A stretch of 64,000 bases of DNA from Sapria himalayana (lineage: Eukaryota; Streptophyta; Magnoliopsida; Malpighiales; Rafflesiaceae), in NCBI GenBank assembly GCA_029783825.1, contig JAREIK010001332.1, forward strand, positions 2,032,314 to 2,096,313, written 5' to 3'. A model generated the notes under the pieces. The model did not search any database. It had not been told where the DNA came from and worked only from the letters and a program-made list of their open reading frames with translations. Both the position numbers and the translations under genes were made by a program. Shown here piece by piece: positions 11,500 to 22,300 of this stretch. Position 1 is the first letter of the stretch; every line of letters starts with the position of its first letter.

Positions 11500-11880
11500 G
11501 CTAGCCAACCCATAAGTTGTCTATGCTATTTAGAATTATATATATTCTTGGGTAATGCATCATGCTTTCCCCTTGAAATATAATACGTACATCATCTGGT
11601 GTGTAGATAATAATTCTTCTACAATCACCATTAATAATGACTTGATGTGCTGTTAACCAGTCCATGCCATGAATTATATCGAAATCCAAAATATCTATGA
11701 CCCTAATGTCTACGATGACTAGAATACTGAGATTTCTAACTCACAATCTTAACATATCTGACTAATTTTCACCTTAGTCCCTAAGGGAGAAGTTACATGC
11801 AATGACTCATTCAATTCTCAACTTGTTATAACCAATGATCTGGTATCATTGGGTCCCCTCCTTCTATAAATGTCAAAGGA
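11500..11880 (-). pseudogene. Gypsy aspartic protease
   Basis: MDFDIIHGMDWLTAHQVIIN at 11689-11630 matches the FDVILGMDWLxxxxxxIDC block that ends the retropepsin fold of chromoviruses. The DSGA active site, expected just upstream near 11850, is not clearly legible. Confidence 0.82.
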
Positions 11881-12124
11881 TGATGTGCCTTGAACTTTTG
11901 GAGGTTACTTGATCTTTCTTGACCTCCAGCTGGACTAGTTTGTGCAACTCTCGCAATGGTAACACTCACAGCCTATATGAGAGACTTTTGATCAAAGAAA
12001 GCTGGGGGTTGATCCTCATTTTGTGGACGCCCTCTGTGTCCCCGTTCTCTACTTGCCATCTACATAAGTCAAATAATGATTTAAGAATCTTAGTCATTCC
12101 CTATTATCTATATCTATATCTATA
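11880..12124 (-). pseudogene. Gag C-terminal remnant and deletion junction
   Basis: The minus strand shows a short polar stretch like the gag/protease linker near 12060-11900. The rest of gag, the primer-binding site and the inner LTR end are absent; LTR homology begins abruptly at about 12125. Confidence 0.5.
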
Positions 12125-13330
12125 GAAATATTTATTTTTTTGGAATTATTTCAAAAAATATGGAGCTCCTCTAAAAAATATATTGGATATTTCTTCGAAC
12201 AAAATATGCTTTTTGTGATATACTTCGAGATATATGGACATCCGAAAAACATATTGGATATTTTTTGAAAAAATATTTTTTTCCTTGGATATTTTCTAAA
12301 AACCACAGTGTTACTCAGCCTGGACATTATCCCAATTCGAGCTCACATATTTATATTAGCCACGCTCTAGAAAAAATAATCTGCAACTTAGTCTCAACAT
12401 TATCCTAATTTGAGTTCGCCAAATACAATCCATATACCCTTATATGTATTTATATATCATGCACCCATCCATTTATATAGAATGTTCCCGTGCACATGAA
12501 ATGTAATTATGTCATTTTTGATTTAAATAATATTTCAGACATAGTTATAACAATCCAAATTTAATTCATCCTACACTAAATTTTACTAAACGAAACACAG
12601 AAACATTTCATTAATTTAATCATTTCCAATAAAATTTCAAATAATTCGAATTGAAATATAAAAATTGATCATTTATGACCTTTAAATAGAAAGAAATTCT
12701 GAAAGGAAAAAACCACTATCTTCTAGAAAATTTCACGGAAACATTATAAATTTGAAATCAAACTGAAGATCTTGTCGCGTAGAGTAACTTTTGTTTTTGG
12801 ACTATTTTATTCTGACTTTATAATAATCCGTTACGATCAAAAGAAAATCAACAGATCATTTAAATTTTTTGCCTCTGCACTTTGTATCTCTCTCTCCTGT
12901 AGTATATTTTTTTTCTTTCCCAATCATTCCATTTTTTGGATTCTCGACATTTTTTTAATAACATTAAAAAATTTATTATTTTAATATTTTTTTTCTTTTT
13001 TTTGACACATGACCACGCATGGCGCATCCAAGTGTTAACGTCGTGGCACGGTCTTTTGCTTGCTTCCGTTATTTTTATTTATTTATTTATTTATTCTAAT
13101 AATTATTTAAATAAATTAAAAAAATAAAAATATTCCGACTTCCTCAGAATTTGATGAAATTTGTCACCGTAGCTATATTTTCCAAGACAAATTCAATAAC
13201 AAAACCAATATTATCATCAGGATTCTAAAAATTTGAGCTTATTTTTCTTATTGTGAAATTACTATTTTGCCTTTTTTCCAAAAACAAAATCATATTATTT
13301 ATTTTATCATTTTTTTTCTGTGATTTCACA
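12125..13330 (-). repeat. Tekay-type element 5' LTR, inner end deleted
   Basis: Aligns with 7145-8454 of the other LTR over its length, with one fewer 74-bp unit and no (TG)n tract. About 490 bp matching 6643-7140 are missing. It ends TTTCACA, followed by target-site pentamer TGCAT. Confidence 0.85.
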
Positions 13331-13750
13331 TGCATGCTACTGAATACCATTGTATTTTCTAAAAATCTAATTAGAAGATCCTTCGTGGTGATCAGTTTGA
13401 CCATATCTTTACTCCCTAACTCTTTGCGGTATATGAATGGGATCACTAATGAGGCTAAACTAGATCAAGCCTCAAAGAACCCACCATTGAGTTGAGTTTG
13501 CTTAGGATCTAATACACCATGTTTTTTGGTACATTATTCGGCATGCCTCTTAATGGTGCCTAGTCCCACACAAACTCTTATAGATAAAATTTTTTTATAA
13601 TATTTGTATTATACTAATTCTTCTTTGGCACCCCTACTTTTTTATTTTGTATTATATTAAAGTGAATCCAAATTATTGATATTCTTCTAATTTTTTATTT
13701 TTTAGTTGTTTGGGTTGATGGGACTGAAGAAAATAAAGTTTTGGTGGCAT
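13331..13750 (-). pseudogene. hAT transposase N-terminus with BED zinc finger
   Basis: Minus-strand reading: the ATG at 13750-13748 is a plausible start. VWIHFNII (13680-13657) is the aromatic opening of a BED finger; GTIKRHAE*CTKKHGVLDPK near 13560-13500 carries its H-x(n)-C end. DMVKLITTKDLLIRFLEN (13400-13347) matches the segment that precedes the insertion point in related transposases. The reading resumes at 6642 with a PVY-SIPRST...NNILKYY-like block, so the Gypsy element interrupted this gene. BED fingers bind the transposon ends. Confidence 0.82.
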
Positions 13751-14404
13751 TGAACTTTTCAGTAGGGTTTTTGTTATTTATATTATAATTTCCTATGTTT
13801 ATGTTTAAAATCACTATTTTTCATATTTTATTTTTATTTGTTTTTTAATTATATTGTAATTAATGTTTTTAAAATTATATATTAATTAATATTAATTAAA
13901 CTGAAACTAAACTAGACTTATAAAGTTTTAAAGTTTTAACTAAAATTTAAATATAAAACTTAACTAAAACAAATTTTTTTTTTAAAAATACTTGTAATGC
14001 TTAAAATCAAATTTGCCTTTTGATGCCCACACCGCAATCGATAAGACACACTCCACACCCTAGTTCCAAATGTCAAAATGAAATGATAGACAGAATGAGA
14101 GAGATAAGGAGATGAGAGCCGAGAGATGAAGTGAAAATATGAGAGAGAGAGATATATATATGAATGGGGGTGGGGGTGTGAGGCACGAATTGGCTCAATC
14201 AAACATACCGTGCCTTCAGGCCATGATACCTGGTCCAACACGAGGCCTAGGTTACTTCGGCAAGGCATGGCCTAAGCCATGTCGGGAGCCAGCCCGACAT
14301 GGGTCCAAGCATGGTTCTAGACCATGTTGTGTAGGACTTAGCATGGCCGAATTTGGTCATGCCTCGACCCGAGCATGGGCTACCCGGCTTATTTGACACA
14401 TCTA
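13751..14404. other. hAT subterminal region, transposase 5' side
   Basis: AT-rich 13751-13980, then a GA-rich stretch (14090-14160), then a GC-rich end (14180-14404) with GGCATGG/GGGCC words similar to the other end and to the short relatives. It would hold the transposase promoter; none is recognisable. Confidence 0.65.
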
Positions 14405-14412
14405 GATAGAAG

Positions 14413-14667
14413 CAATTATTTTTTTTTGTAATGTACAAACATGGGTTAGCAGTGTCATGACTGATGCAACAACTTGTAGTTAAGGCATGGTGGAAACCCT
14501 AGCTTCGAAGCTTGCAATCGTGGTTTTGAAACTTAATGATCTTTGTAGCAACACCCTGACAACTTGTTGGTGGTGAGGGTGACTAAGAGCGATAGAGAGA
14601 AGATAATATGAGGGAGAAAAAGAGGCATGAGAAGATGATTGGTGGTCTTTTCGGGGGTCACCGTGGG
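14413..14667. other. Spacer between two hAT elements
   Basis: 255 bp with no recognised element. It is the original flank of the large hAT element. An open frame on the minus strand (14716-14480) crosses into the next element and matches nothing I know. Confidence 0.5.
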
Positions 14668-15097
14668 TAGAGTTGTCAAATGGGATGTGCCGGCTCGGCC
14701 CGTCCATTTTTTTCATGTCCGACCGTGCTTTCGTGCAGGGCCTGGCACGGCACGATTTTGTGGAGTTCAGCTCGGCATGATCCGTCGGGTTAGGCCCGAT
14801 CGGGCCGAACCCTAAATTTAAAAAAATTAGGGGTTCATCAGGCCTGTGACCCTAATTTTAAAAAAATTGGTTTCGACATAGTACCGTGCCAACAGGCCAG
14901 GGTACCATGCCGGGCCAGAGTACCATGCCGGGCCAGGCACGACACGAGACCCAGTTGGCCTCGGCACGATAGTGCCGTGGTAGGGCACGGCACGAGCTCG
15001 GGCACAAAAAATTCTCATGCCGGGCCGGCCCAGGCACGACCGAATTGTGTCGTGCCTCGTGTCGGGCCTGGCTGGCCCAACCCGGTTGACACCTCTA
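14668..15097. mobile_element. Non-autonomous hAT (MITE-like), 430 bp
   Basis: Left end TAGAGTTGTCAA, right end (other strand) TAGAGGTGTCAA. Flanks are ACCGTGGG (14660-14667) and ACCATGGG (15098-15105), an 8-bp duplication with 7/8 identity. GC-rich with repeated GGCACGG/GGGCCGG words and two AACCCTAA-poly(A)-TTAGGG-like units at 14809-14866. No coding capacity. The termini match the large element at 4387, so that family could have mobilised it. Confidence 0.88.
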
Positions 15098-16190
15098 ACC
15101 ATGGGAAGAAATTGATGATGCAGATCCTAGGAGTGCAAAGGATAATATGCATGAGGAATGAATAAGAGAATCAGATATGTATAATGATATCATTCTAGTA
15201 ACATCTCCTATTACTAGACAAAGAGATCCGGACAATGGGGTAAGCAAAAAACCTCTTCTTATATGATGATAAAATATATAGAAACAAAGTAAAAAAATTC
15301 ATTGAGTTTTACATGTACAAGCAAAGTTTTATATAGTCTATACACAATTGTATAAAATTATATTCTAAAATATGCATAGTTGTATAAAATTATATTCTAA
15401 AATATGCATAGTTATTCTTAACATATATATAGATATATAACAATAATTTAATAACTCTAATACTTAAGCACAACAATAAGTGCTTGTCATAAAGAATAGA
15501 AAATACAACATGAGAAATTAGGTAAGAAAAATAAAAGAACAACACATAGTAATTATTTATTTTTAAAGTGGAAAATTATTATTATTATTATATGCAACAT
15601 CAAAGTCTTTGGTTTTCATGTTGTTATAATAGTATTTTTTTTTCATTGAGAATGTGTTACATCTTTTCAATACAATCTTAATCTTGAAGGCATGGCAATA
15701 TCTTTAACATTTTTCTTATCAGTAAAATCTGTGCTTATGCTTATCATGTATTCTTTTTTCCAATTCTGAGTGCCTAATCTAAAAACATAAGAAATAAGCA
15801 TAGCTAGCACCTGCACATCTCATGCTAGTTCGGCCACTATTATGACTCAAACCCAAACCAAAAGTTTGATTATTAATTAATTCATAATGCTTTGACTTTT
15901 TTCCAATTTCGACTTATTCTTAATTACTGTTAATATTCTCAAATTTATTTTTATAGATCAAGAACAAATGTAATAATTTTATTCCAGCCTCAAAAAATTA
16001 ACTTTAATAATTAATATTAGCAAAATTATCATGTCAAATAAGGGCGTGTTCAATAATTTGCAATTTAATTGTTAGATTTACAATAAATCTAAAATAAATA
16101 ATAAGTAGTCTTTCAAATCAATTTTGATCAAAGTGATTCTCTTAAATTGAATCACTAATATTAATTCATTATCACAAGTACTAGTATAGG
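15098..16190. other. AT-rich stretch without a recognised gene
   Basis: No coding similarity seen. It holds an exact 32-bp tandem duplication at 15349-15412 and short AT runs. It lies just upstream of the Copia-2 gag, so it may contain that element's 5' LTR, but I find neither a partner repeat nor a primer-binding site. Confidence 0.6.
15349..15412. repeat. Exact 32-bp tandem duplication
   Basis: Two identical adjacent 32-bp units, each starting TGTATAAAATTATATTC and ending GCATAGT. The identity in an otherwise decayed region indicates a recent duplication. Confidence 0.95.
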
Positions 16191-18335
16191 AGTTAAATTT
16201 AGTCCTTGAGAATGAAAAACTAAATCAGATCAATCTTCTAGACTATTATAGAAACTTATGAATTATTTTTTGTAAGAGATGAACTTGTATATTTTGAAGG
16301 ATCCCATCCTTCAAAATATTATATTTCACCTCATACTTCTAGACTAGAGAAATCTATTGACATTATTGCCATGGCTCAAGGGAATGATATTATATCAAAA
16401 TGATGCACTTGATGTTACTTACTTACCTCATACTTGCTACTATGGATTCTAAATTTAATAAACATTTTGTAGATATGTAATTATTCACAACAATAGGTTA
16501 TCTCAAAAAACTATTTAAGAACAAATTCATATTGAAAGATGTTTCACCATTAATGCATTACTTTTCTATAAGATGGTAGTAGGTAGCTTAGCTCGTCCTC
16601 ATCTTTTTATAGCAAAGGGCTATCTAAATCATTTGGAGAAACTTAGGGTAATGATTACATAGAAATTGACTACTGATATTATTATCTAAATTTTGTCACA
16701 GGTATATAATAGTTCTTTGGTGAACTATAATAAGCATAATGTAGATAAATTAATTAATGAGTTGCTTGGGATGCTTAAGGCCTCTCAACAAGACATAAAG
16801 AGTATTAATTTTATTTTGATAGTCCAAAAGGTAAGAGCAAGAAGAGAAAAGAAAATGATAAATATAAGGCTAAGGATTTCAAGAAGTTCAAACCCAATTC
16901 AAAGCATAATCTTCATCCCAAGGTTTAACATCTTAAGGAAGAAGAATATTTTTTCTATCATAAGTTGAGTCATTGGAAAGGAAATTATAAGTTTTAGTTG
17001 GAAGATATAAAGAAAAGAAAGGCATTAAAACATCATTAGGTATTTATGTTATTAAAGTTAATTAATATACTTCTATTATTTTCTATTAGATATTAGTTGC
17101 AAATCTCATATTTGTATGAATATAAAGGATTGGTACTTTTGCTATATGAGCTTATTCTTTAACTACATTGGGCTTTAGTTTAAATTTTTATAATAATTAT
17201 TATGTTTTTGTTATGAGTATAAATAATATTTTCATTTTTTATTTGGATGTGTAGATATACTTTATTATAAAAAAACTATTTATCTCATTTATCATTATAT
17301 CTTTTATGATAATGCTTACTTTTCAAATGGTATGTATGTCCTAAACCATGATAATTCAAATACGAAGTCATTCGATAATATTAATACCAAAACAGTTTAA
17401 ATCCAATAATTTAAGCACAACCAATCTTTGGTATTATCGATTAAGCCATATGTATAAAAAATACATTTTAAAGCTCCATCAGAATTGATTCTTATTTTCA
17501 TTTGATCATGAATCTTATGAAACATGTAAACCTTGTTTATTAGATATAATAACTAAAACCCCTTTTATAGGTCAGAGTGAAGGGTGTGATGACTTATTAG
17601 GCTCAATACATAGTTATATATGTGGATCAATAAGTTCAACTGCTATAGTGATCTATCATTATTTTATTACCTTTTTACGTAATTTTAGCAGATATGACTA
17701 ACTCTATCTACTAACCATAAAGATGAATCTTTGGAAAAGTTCAAAAAATTCAAAAATAACGTGGAAAAACAACTCGACAAAAGAATTAAATTATTTTGAA
17801 TTGATCGAGGTGATAGAATACTTGAAATAAATATTTATTGATTAACTTGGAGATTGTTAAATATTTTATTATTTGACTGTGCTAGAAGCATCTTAGTGAA
17901 ATGATATTTTTAGATGGAGAAATTAGACTTTATTAAATATGATTCAATATATGATGAGTGAAACAATTCTTATAATATTTCTTTGGGGTTACGTGCTATA
18001 GAATGTTGTGTTTATTTGTAATCATATTCTATCTACGATAGTTCAAAAGATACCATATAAAATCTTCCAAAATACTATGAGATTCTCCCAAATTTTTTTC
18101 TCAAGATTGGGAGTTGTAAAGCTTATTAGAAGCATCAACTAAGTATCACATAAATTAGATGAATGTCTTTTCATGAGACATCCTAAAGAAATCAATGAAT
18201 ATTATTTCTATAATATTTTTTAATAACAAAGTGATTATTACTTGAAATTGTGTCTTTTTAAAAATGATTGATATCTAAAGGGACTTGTGAGAGTGAAGTT
18301 TAATTTGAAAAAATTCAAAGACCACAAAATTGCAA
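16190..18335 (+). mobile_element. Copia-2: gag-protease-integrase remnant
   Basis: Plus-strand reading follows a Copia polyprotein. ILENEKLN-like gag start is near 16205. VNYNKHNVDKLINELLGMLK lies at 16720-16780. A zinc-knuckle relic YFFYHKLSHWKGNY at about 16945-16985 has Tyr in place of its cysteines. LDISCKSHIC near 17085 is the protease end (LDTGCGSHIC-type). LWYYRLSHMYKKYI lies near 17428-17470. An integrase segment starts near 17600. A DECLFMRHPKEINEYYFYN block lies at 18160-18220. It stops before RT near 18335, where the LINE begins soon after. Many stops. Confidence 0.85.
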
Positions 18336-18499
18336 TAAACCAATAATGGAAACTCAATAACTCACATACACTATTTTTAAGCATGCAAAAGTAACATAAG
18401 GCCAAATATTTTTTTGGATAAGTAATAAAATTCTACTATGAAAAACTATACAATCTAGTCTAGATTCAGAAAATTACAAATATTTCCAAAAATAACAAA

Positions 18500-18800
18500 C
18501 TTCTATTTTTATTTTCATCAAAATTGATTCTGTATTCTGAAATTTGTCTTCATGTCATCTTCTATTTCTTTTTCTTAGAATGTGATATATTGTTGCAGTG
18601 GACACCACCTTTTTTATAGCATTCCTAGGGCGATGCAACTGCATATTCTTTGTCCATGTATTTAAAAATGCTTGAAATGAACTCAACTCAACCATTCTTG
18701 CCAACACTTTAATCCCCTGCCAAATATCCTTGAAAAAGAGCATTCAAAGAAAACATGTTTTGCATTTTCCAGGATCCCCACAAAATTCACATTCTATATT
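18500..18800 (-). pseudogene. LINE zf-RVT C-terminal domain
   Basis: Minus-strand reading gives CEFCGDPGKCKTCF (18790-18750), then MLFFKDIWQGIKVLARM (18743-18693), and near 18610-18560 a KKVVSTATIYHILRKRNRR end. These match the CxxCG...HLFFxC..S..IW and the AxxIYxLWxERNxR blocks that close plant non-LTR RT proteins. Confidence 0.85.
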
Positions 18801-19559
18801 TTTTGGGGTCCTGAAATAATGGTCTTTTGTTCTCAATTTTCCCCATTTGGAAATTCAAAGGAAAATGCTTGGGGATATAATTTTTTACCCAAATAGCATT
18901 AGGCCACCTTGATTCTTTTTTGTTATATCTAGAAGAGAAGAATTTATATGCATCTACAATAATTTTTCTTTTTCCCCCCCATCATTGTAACATCGCCTTA
19001 GCATCATATATGGCATTAGCATATCTCTAACCTATTTTAGAGGTTTCTAAATATCCCTAACTGATATTTAGCTACTTGATATGCCCAAATGTTCTGTGAA
19101 ATGAGATATGTATGAAGTATTCATCAGATCCATAGTGAGTCCTCTTTCTTAGTAAATCTCCAGAATGTTTTAATGAAGAAATCCATGTTCTAGAAAAGAA
19201 GGTTTAGGTGGCACAAACCTACATGCTAGATTGGAGTGCAAACCTTACTCCACATTAATTTTGGGTGGTTGAATTATTGTGCTTAGTAATTATAGTCTTT
19301 TGGTAATTGAAAGTATTTTCCCGGACCTTTGGTGAATTGCAGAATTGATTTTCAGTAAAAATGAATAAAATTGAAAGGTGCTAAGCCTATTGGAGGAGAG
19401 TGGGACGTCTAGGAAAGTGATAGGGAGGGAACCCATTGAAAAGTCCAAGTTTTCTTATATTTGGAGTCTTGAATTTCTAGAACTCCTCCAAAGATGATAA
19501 TTAATTAGGAGGTGTTAACAAACAAGCCATAGGTTTTTGAGATTTCTCAAAGTGTAACT

Positions 19560-20450
19560 AAAATAATATTTCTAGAAGGAATATCCCCATGAAAAAAAGC
19601 AATTAAGTAATCCACATACATCAAATGCATAATTATCAGAAAGGCACAACCATAATGGTATGAGAAAGAGGTAGGCTGGGTTGCTTTATGCATGAGTCTC
19701 GATAAATACACTATACACATTACAAATAAGTATGATGAGAGAGAGTTTCCTTGATGAAGACATCTTTAACCTTTGAAAAATCTGTGCATATGCCCATTAA
19801 TGGAGATCAAAAAGATAGTCGTTGAGATGCATTCATATAATATATTTATAAATATGATTGAGAAGTTGAGAGCCTCCAATATTTATTTTAAAAAGTTCCA
19901 ATCTACCCTATCAAAAGCTATATGGAGATGTATTTTAAAAAAAACATCTAGGTGAAATCTACTTCCTTGCATACCTTCTAATCAGGTTTTATACTAGGAA
20001 AAGAATATTTGAGATTAATGCCCCCTTAACATAAGTTGTTTGTGCTGGATCAAATTTTTATTTAAAACTGATTTAATTTTAAAGGCTACTAGTTTCGAAA
20101 TTAATTTGTAGGTCAAATTGCAACATGAGATGGGTCTGAAATCTTTGACAATAGATGCATGTGTTGATTTGAAAATAAGGGCGAAGTAGGCATGGTTTAT
20201 TTGCCAAAATATTTTCCCATTATGGAAAAAACTATGAAATGCCATTATTACATCTTTCCCGATATGATCTCAAAAATGCTTAAAAATTCAATAATTTACC
20301 CATCCCAACTTGGTGATTTGCAATCTCCCATCTCAAATAGAAATTTTTTATCTCATATAAATTGAGAGTTAAGGAAAACTTGCTTTTGTGATGATCTTGC
20401 AATGTCTTTCCCCTAGACATTACATCATCCCAAATGTGTATTTTATTCTT
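19560..20450 (-). pseudogene. LINE reverse transcriptase
   Basis: MAFHSFFHNGKIFWQINHAY is followed by FRPISCCNLTYKLISKLVAF (20245-20080), the DFRPISxCNxxYKIISKxLA block. The catalytic box near 19640-19600 reads IMHLMYVDYLIAFFHGD, where L1 has a F/Y-A-D-D box. The second Asp is Tyr here, so the enzyme is dead even apart from the stops. Confidence 0.88.
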
Positions 20451-20889
20451 TCAGGATCCAAGGAGCTGGATGAAGTATCTTAAAAATTCCTCCTTTACTT
20501 CCTCTTGTGAGGTTGAGTATTCTCCATCTTCTTTCACAATAAAGATAATTTTGCTTTTTTGAAGCTTAGCACTCATCAATTAGTGAAAGAATTTAGTTCA
20601 TTTGTTGTTTTGTTTTAGGTATTTAATTTTTTCTTTTTTGCCTCAAGGACATTAACTCGACTTCTTTTAACTTCTTCAACCTTGTTCTCAATGATATTTT
20701 TTCATTGTGAATATCTGAGAAATTAGAAGATTGAAGTTTCCTTTCTTGTAACGAATGTAGAGTGTTTCTCATGAGAATTACTCTACTACTTATGTGCCCA
20801 AATACATTTTATTGATATTCCATAGTGGCCGTTTTAGCATTCCAAGTTTCTTTACAAGTCTAAACATGTGGGAGTCTTCTACTTGGAAA

Positions 20890-21690
20890 TCCCATTATTT
20901 TTTGAGTGTAGGGATAAAATCATCATGAGAGAGCCACATATTACAAAACTTGAAAAATATTCTGTCATGTTTCTTGTCAGTAATAGTGGACATTAAAGCT
21001 AGATAGTGGTCAAATGGGATGCCAGGAGGAAAATAAAAATAAGCATGGCAATCCAAACTAAGGTCTACCCACTCATGATTCATTAAGATTTTATCTAACT
21101 TACTAGATGCCTTCCTATTAGTCCAAGTGAAGAAAGACCCCGAGGAAGGAAGATCTTTCAAGCTTAGAGTTCAAACACTTTTGATGAAGTCAGAGCATTC
21201 ATAGTTTGTGACTACTCAATTGATGAATTTATCCAATCTAGATAACAGGGGATTGAAATCCCCAACACAATCCAAGGTGAGACTTTAACAGCTCAATCAG
21301 TTATAAGGCTATTTCATAATGGCCTTCTAGCTAGCACCATGTGTAATCAATTTACAAAGGATAATTTAAAAGTATCCTCTTCTACTTGTCAAAAATTTAG
21401 GGATGAATTTGTTGAGTAGATGCAGAAAACATTTCCACTTTTGATACTTGATCATCCCATAAGACAAAAATAAGTCCATTTTTATGACATGCAAAATTAT
21501 CTATAGTGCAAAATTTTTTAAATTTCATTTTCATGAGCCAATCCAGCTTTTGTCTATTCAATTTAGTTTCAATGATACCATTGATGTCAATGTGATGGGT
21601 GTTACATACCCTTTACACATCTTTCTGTTTAATGGGGCAGTTGAAACCCCTAATATTCTAGTTGCAATAACCATATAAGAGATCCAAATG
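20890..21690 (-). pseudogene. LINE apurinic endonuclease domain
   Basis: From the 5' end on the minus strand: NIRGFNCPIKQKDV and an ETK near 21675-21560 (N-terminal Asn and the catalytic Glu region), NGLIFVLWDDQV near 21480-21440, PWIVLGDFN at 21285-21255 (catalytic GDFN), then DLPSSGSFFTWTNRKASSKL with DKILMNHEW (21155-21070) and PPGIPFDHY (21035-21005), the SDH site altered to FDH. Complete domain order, broken frames. Confidence 0.9.
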
Positions 21691-22062
21691 TCTATCCTTC
21701 ATATTATAACATTATCAAATACAAAAGATGCCCTAATGGGAGTTCCCAAGAGCATTATGCTATTCATTCAAGTAATTGATTAATACGATTAAATATGTCC
21801 TCTTATGATCTCTATTTGAACCTCCGTGTTAGTTTCTTTCAATATGTCCAAGCAAGTTTGCATAGTTATATCAAGAATAGACTATTCAAGTTGCCAATAT
21901 CAAGTTGGCCATAGTTTTCCAGCAAATGCTTGTAGAGTGTCTTTTTACAAACCCTCTCTCCAATGCATTTCATATTTATCATTCATCCATATCAAACAAT
22001 CATCCACATCCAAGCCCATCCCAAGAGGTGCCTTAACCTCTCCCATCAAAAACTGCTCTTGA
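21691..22062 (-). pseudogene. Unassigned coding-like stretch upstream of the LINE
   Basis: One minus-strand frame reads for about 90 codons with only three stops. It includes GEVKAPLGMGLDVDDCLIWM and later a QTCLDILKETNTEVQIEII segment. The composition looks like real protein with single-base stops (TAA, TGA, TAG). I do not recognise the family. It could be the end of LINE ORF1, or host exon sequence captured beside the LINE. Confidence 0.35.
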
Positions 22063-22069
22063 TAATTAC

Positions 22070-22094
22070 TATATATATATATATATATATATAT
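22070..22094. repeat. (TA)n microsatellite
   Basis: About 12 alternating AT units. Confidence 0.95.
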
Positions 22095-22300
22095 TTATTC
22101 TCTGATATCTAATATCTTAATAATTCAAAATAATATGGTAATAAATGTGCTCTCTCTTTTAGTATTAATAAGCACTATACTCACATCAGTTAACATACAT
22201 CTTCCTAATGAATCTCATATTTATAAATCATACAAAAGAAAATGACTCATTGGATTTTCACTACCATATAAGACATCTTCACTTGCATGTGTCCCATGAC

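Larger units (their letters stand above)
6643..13330 (-). mobile_element. Tekay-type Ty3/Gypsy chromovirus nested in the hAT transposase
   Basis: Ends are TGTGACACCC (6643) and TTTCACA (13330), a short TGTGA/TCACA terminal inverted repeat. Flanking pentamers are TACAT (6638-6642) and TGCAT (13331-13335), 4/5 identical. LTR copies occupy 6643-8454 and about 12125-13330. Between them on the minus strand are protease, RT, RNase H, integrase and a chromodomain-like tail. Gag, the primer-binding site and about 490 bp of the adjoining LTR are missing, consistent with one deletion across the gag/LTR junction near 12110-12125. All frames are broken. Confidence 0.9.
4387..14404 (-). mobile_element. 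Complete hAT DNA transposon carrying a nested Gypsy element
   Basis: The left end is TAGAGGTGTCAAAT at 4387. The right end, read on the other strand from 14404, is TAGATGTGTCAAAT, so 13 of the first 14 bases match. Outside them are TATAGAAG (4379-4386) and GATAGAAG (14405-14412), an 8-bp target duplication with 7/8 identity, the size typical of hAT. Inside is a hAT transposase on the minus strand. The 10,018-bp span includes a 6.7-kb Tekay-type Gypsy element (6643-13330). Without it the hAT element is about 3.3 kb, the size of an autonomous copy. The transposase has many stops, so the element is dead. Confidence 0.9.
18480..21690 (-). mobile_element. L1-type LINE, ORF2 remnant
   Basis: On the minus strand an apurinic endonuclease, an RT and a zf-RVT tail occur in order from 21690 to 18500, the layout of plant L1 ORF2. 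No ORF1 is clearly identified upstream. The 3' end, with any poly(A), would be near 18480 and is not sharply visible. Stops and frameshifts throughout. Confidence 0.88.
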
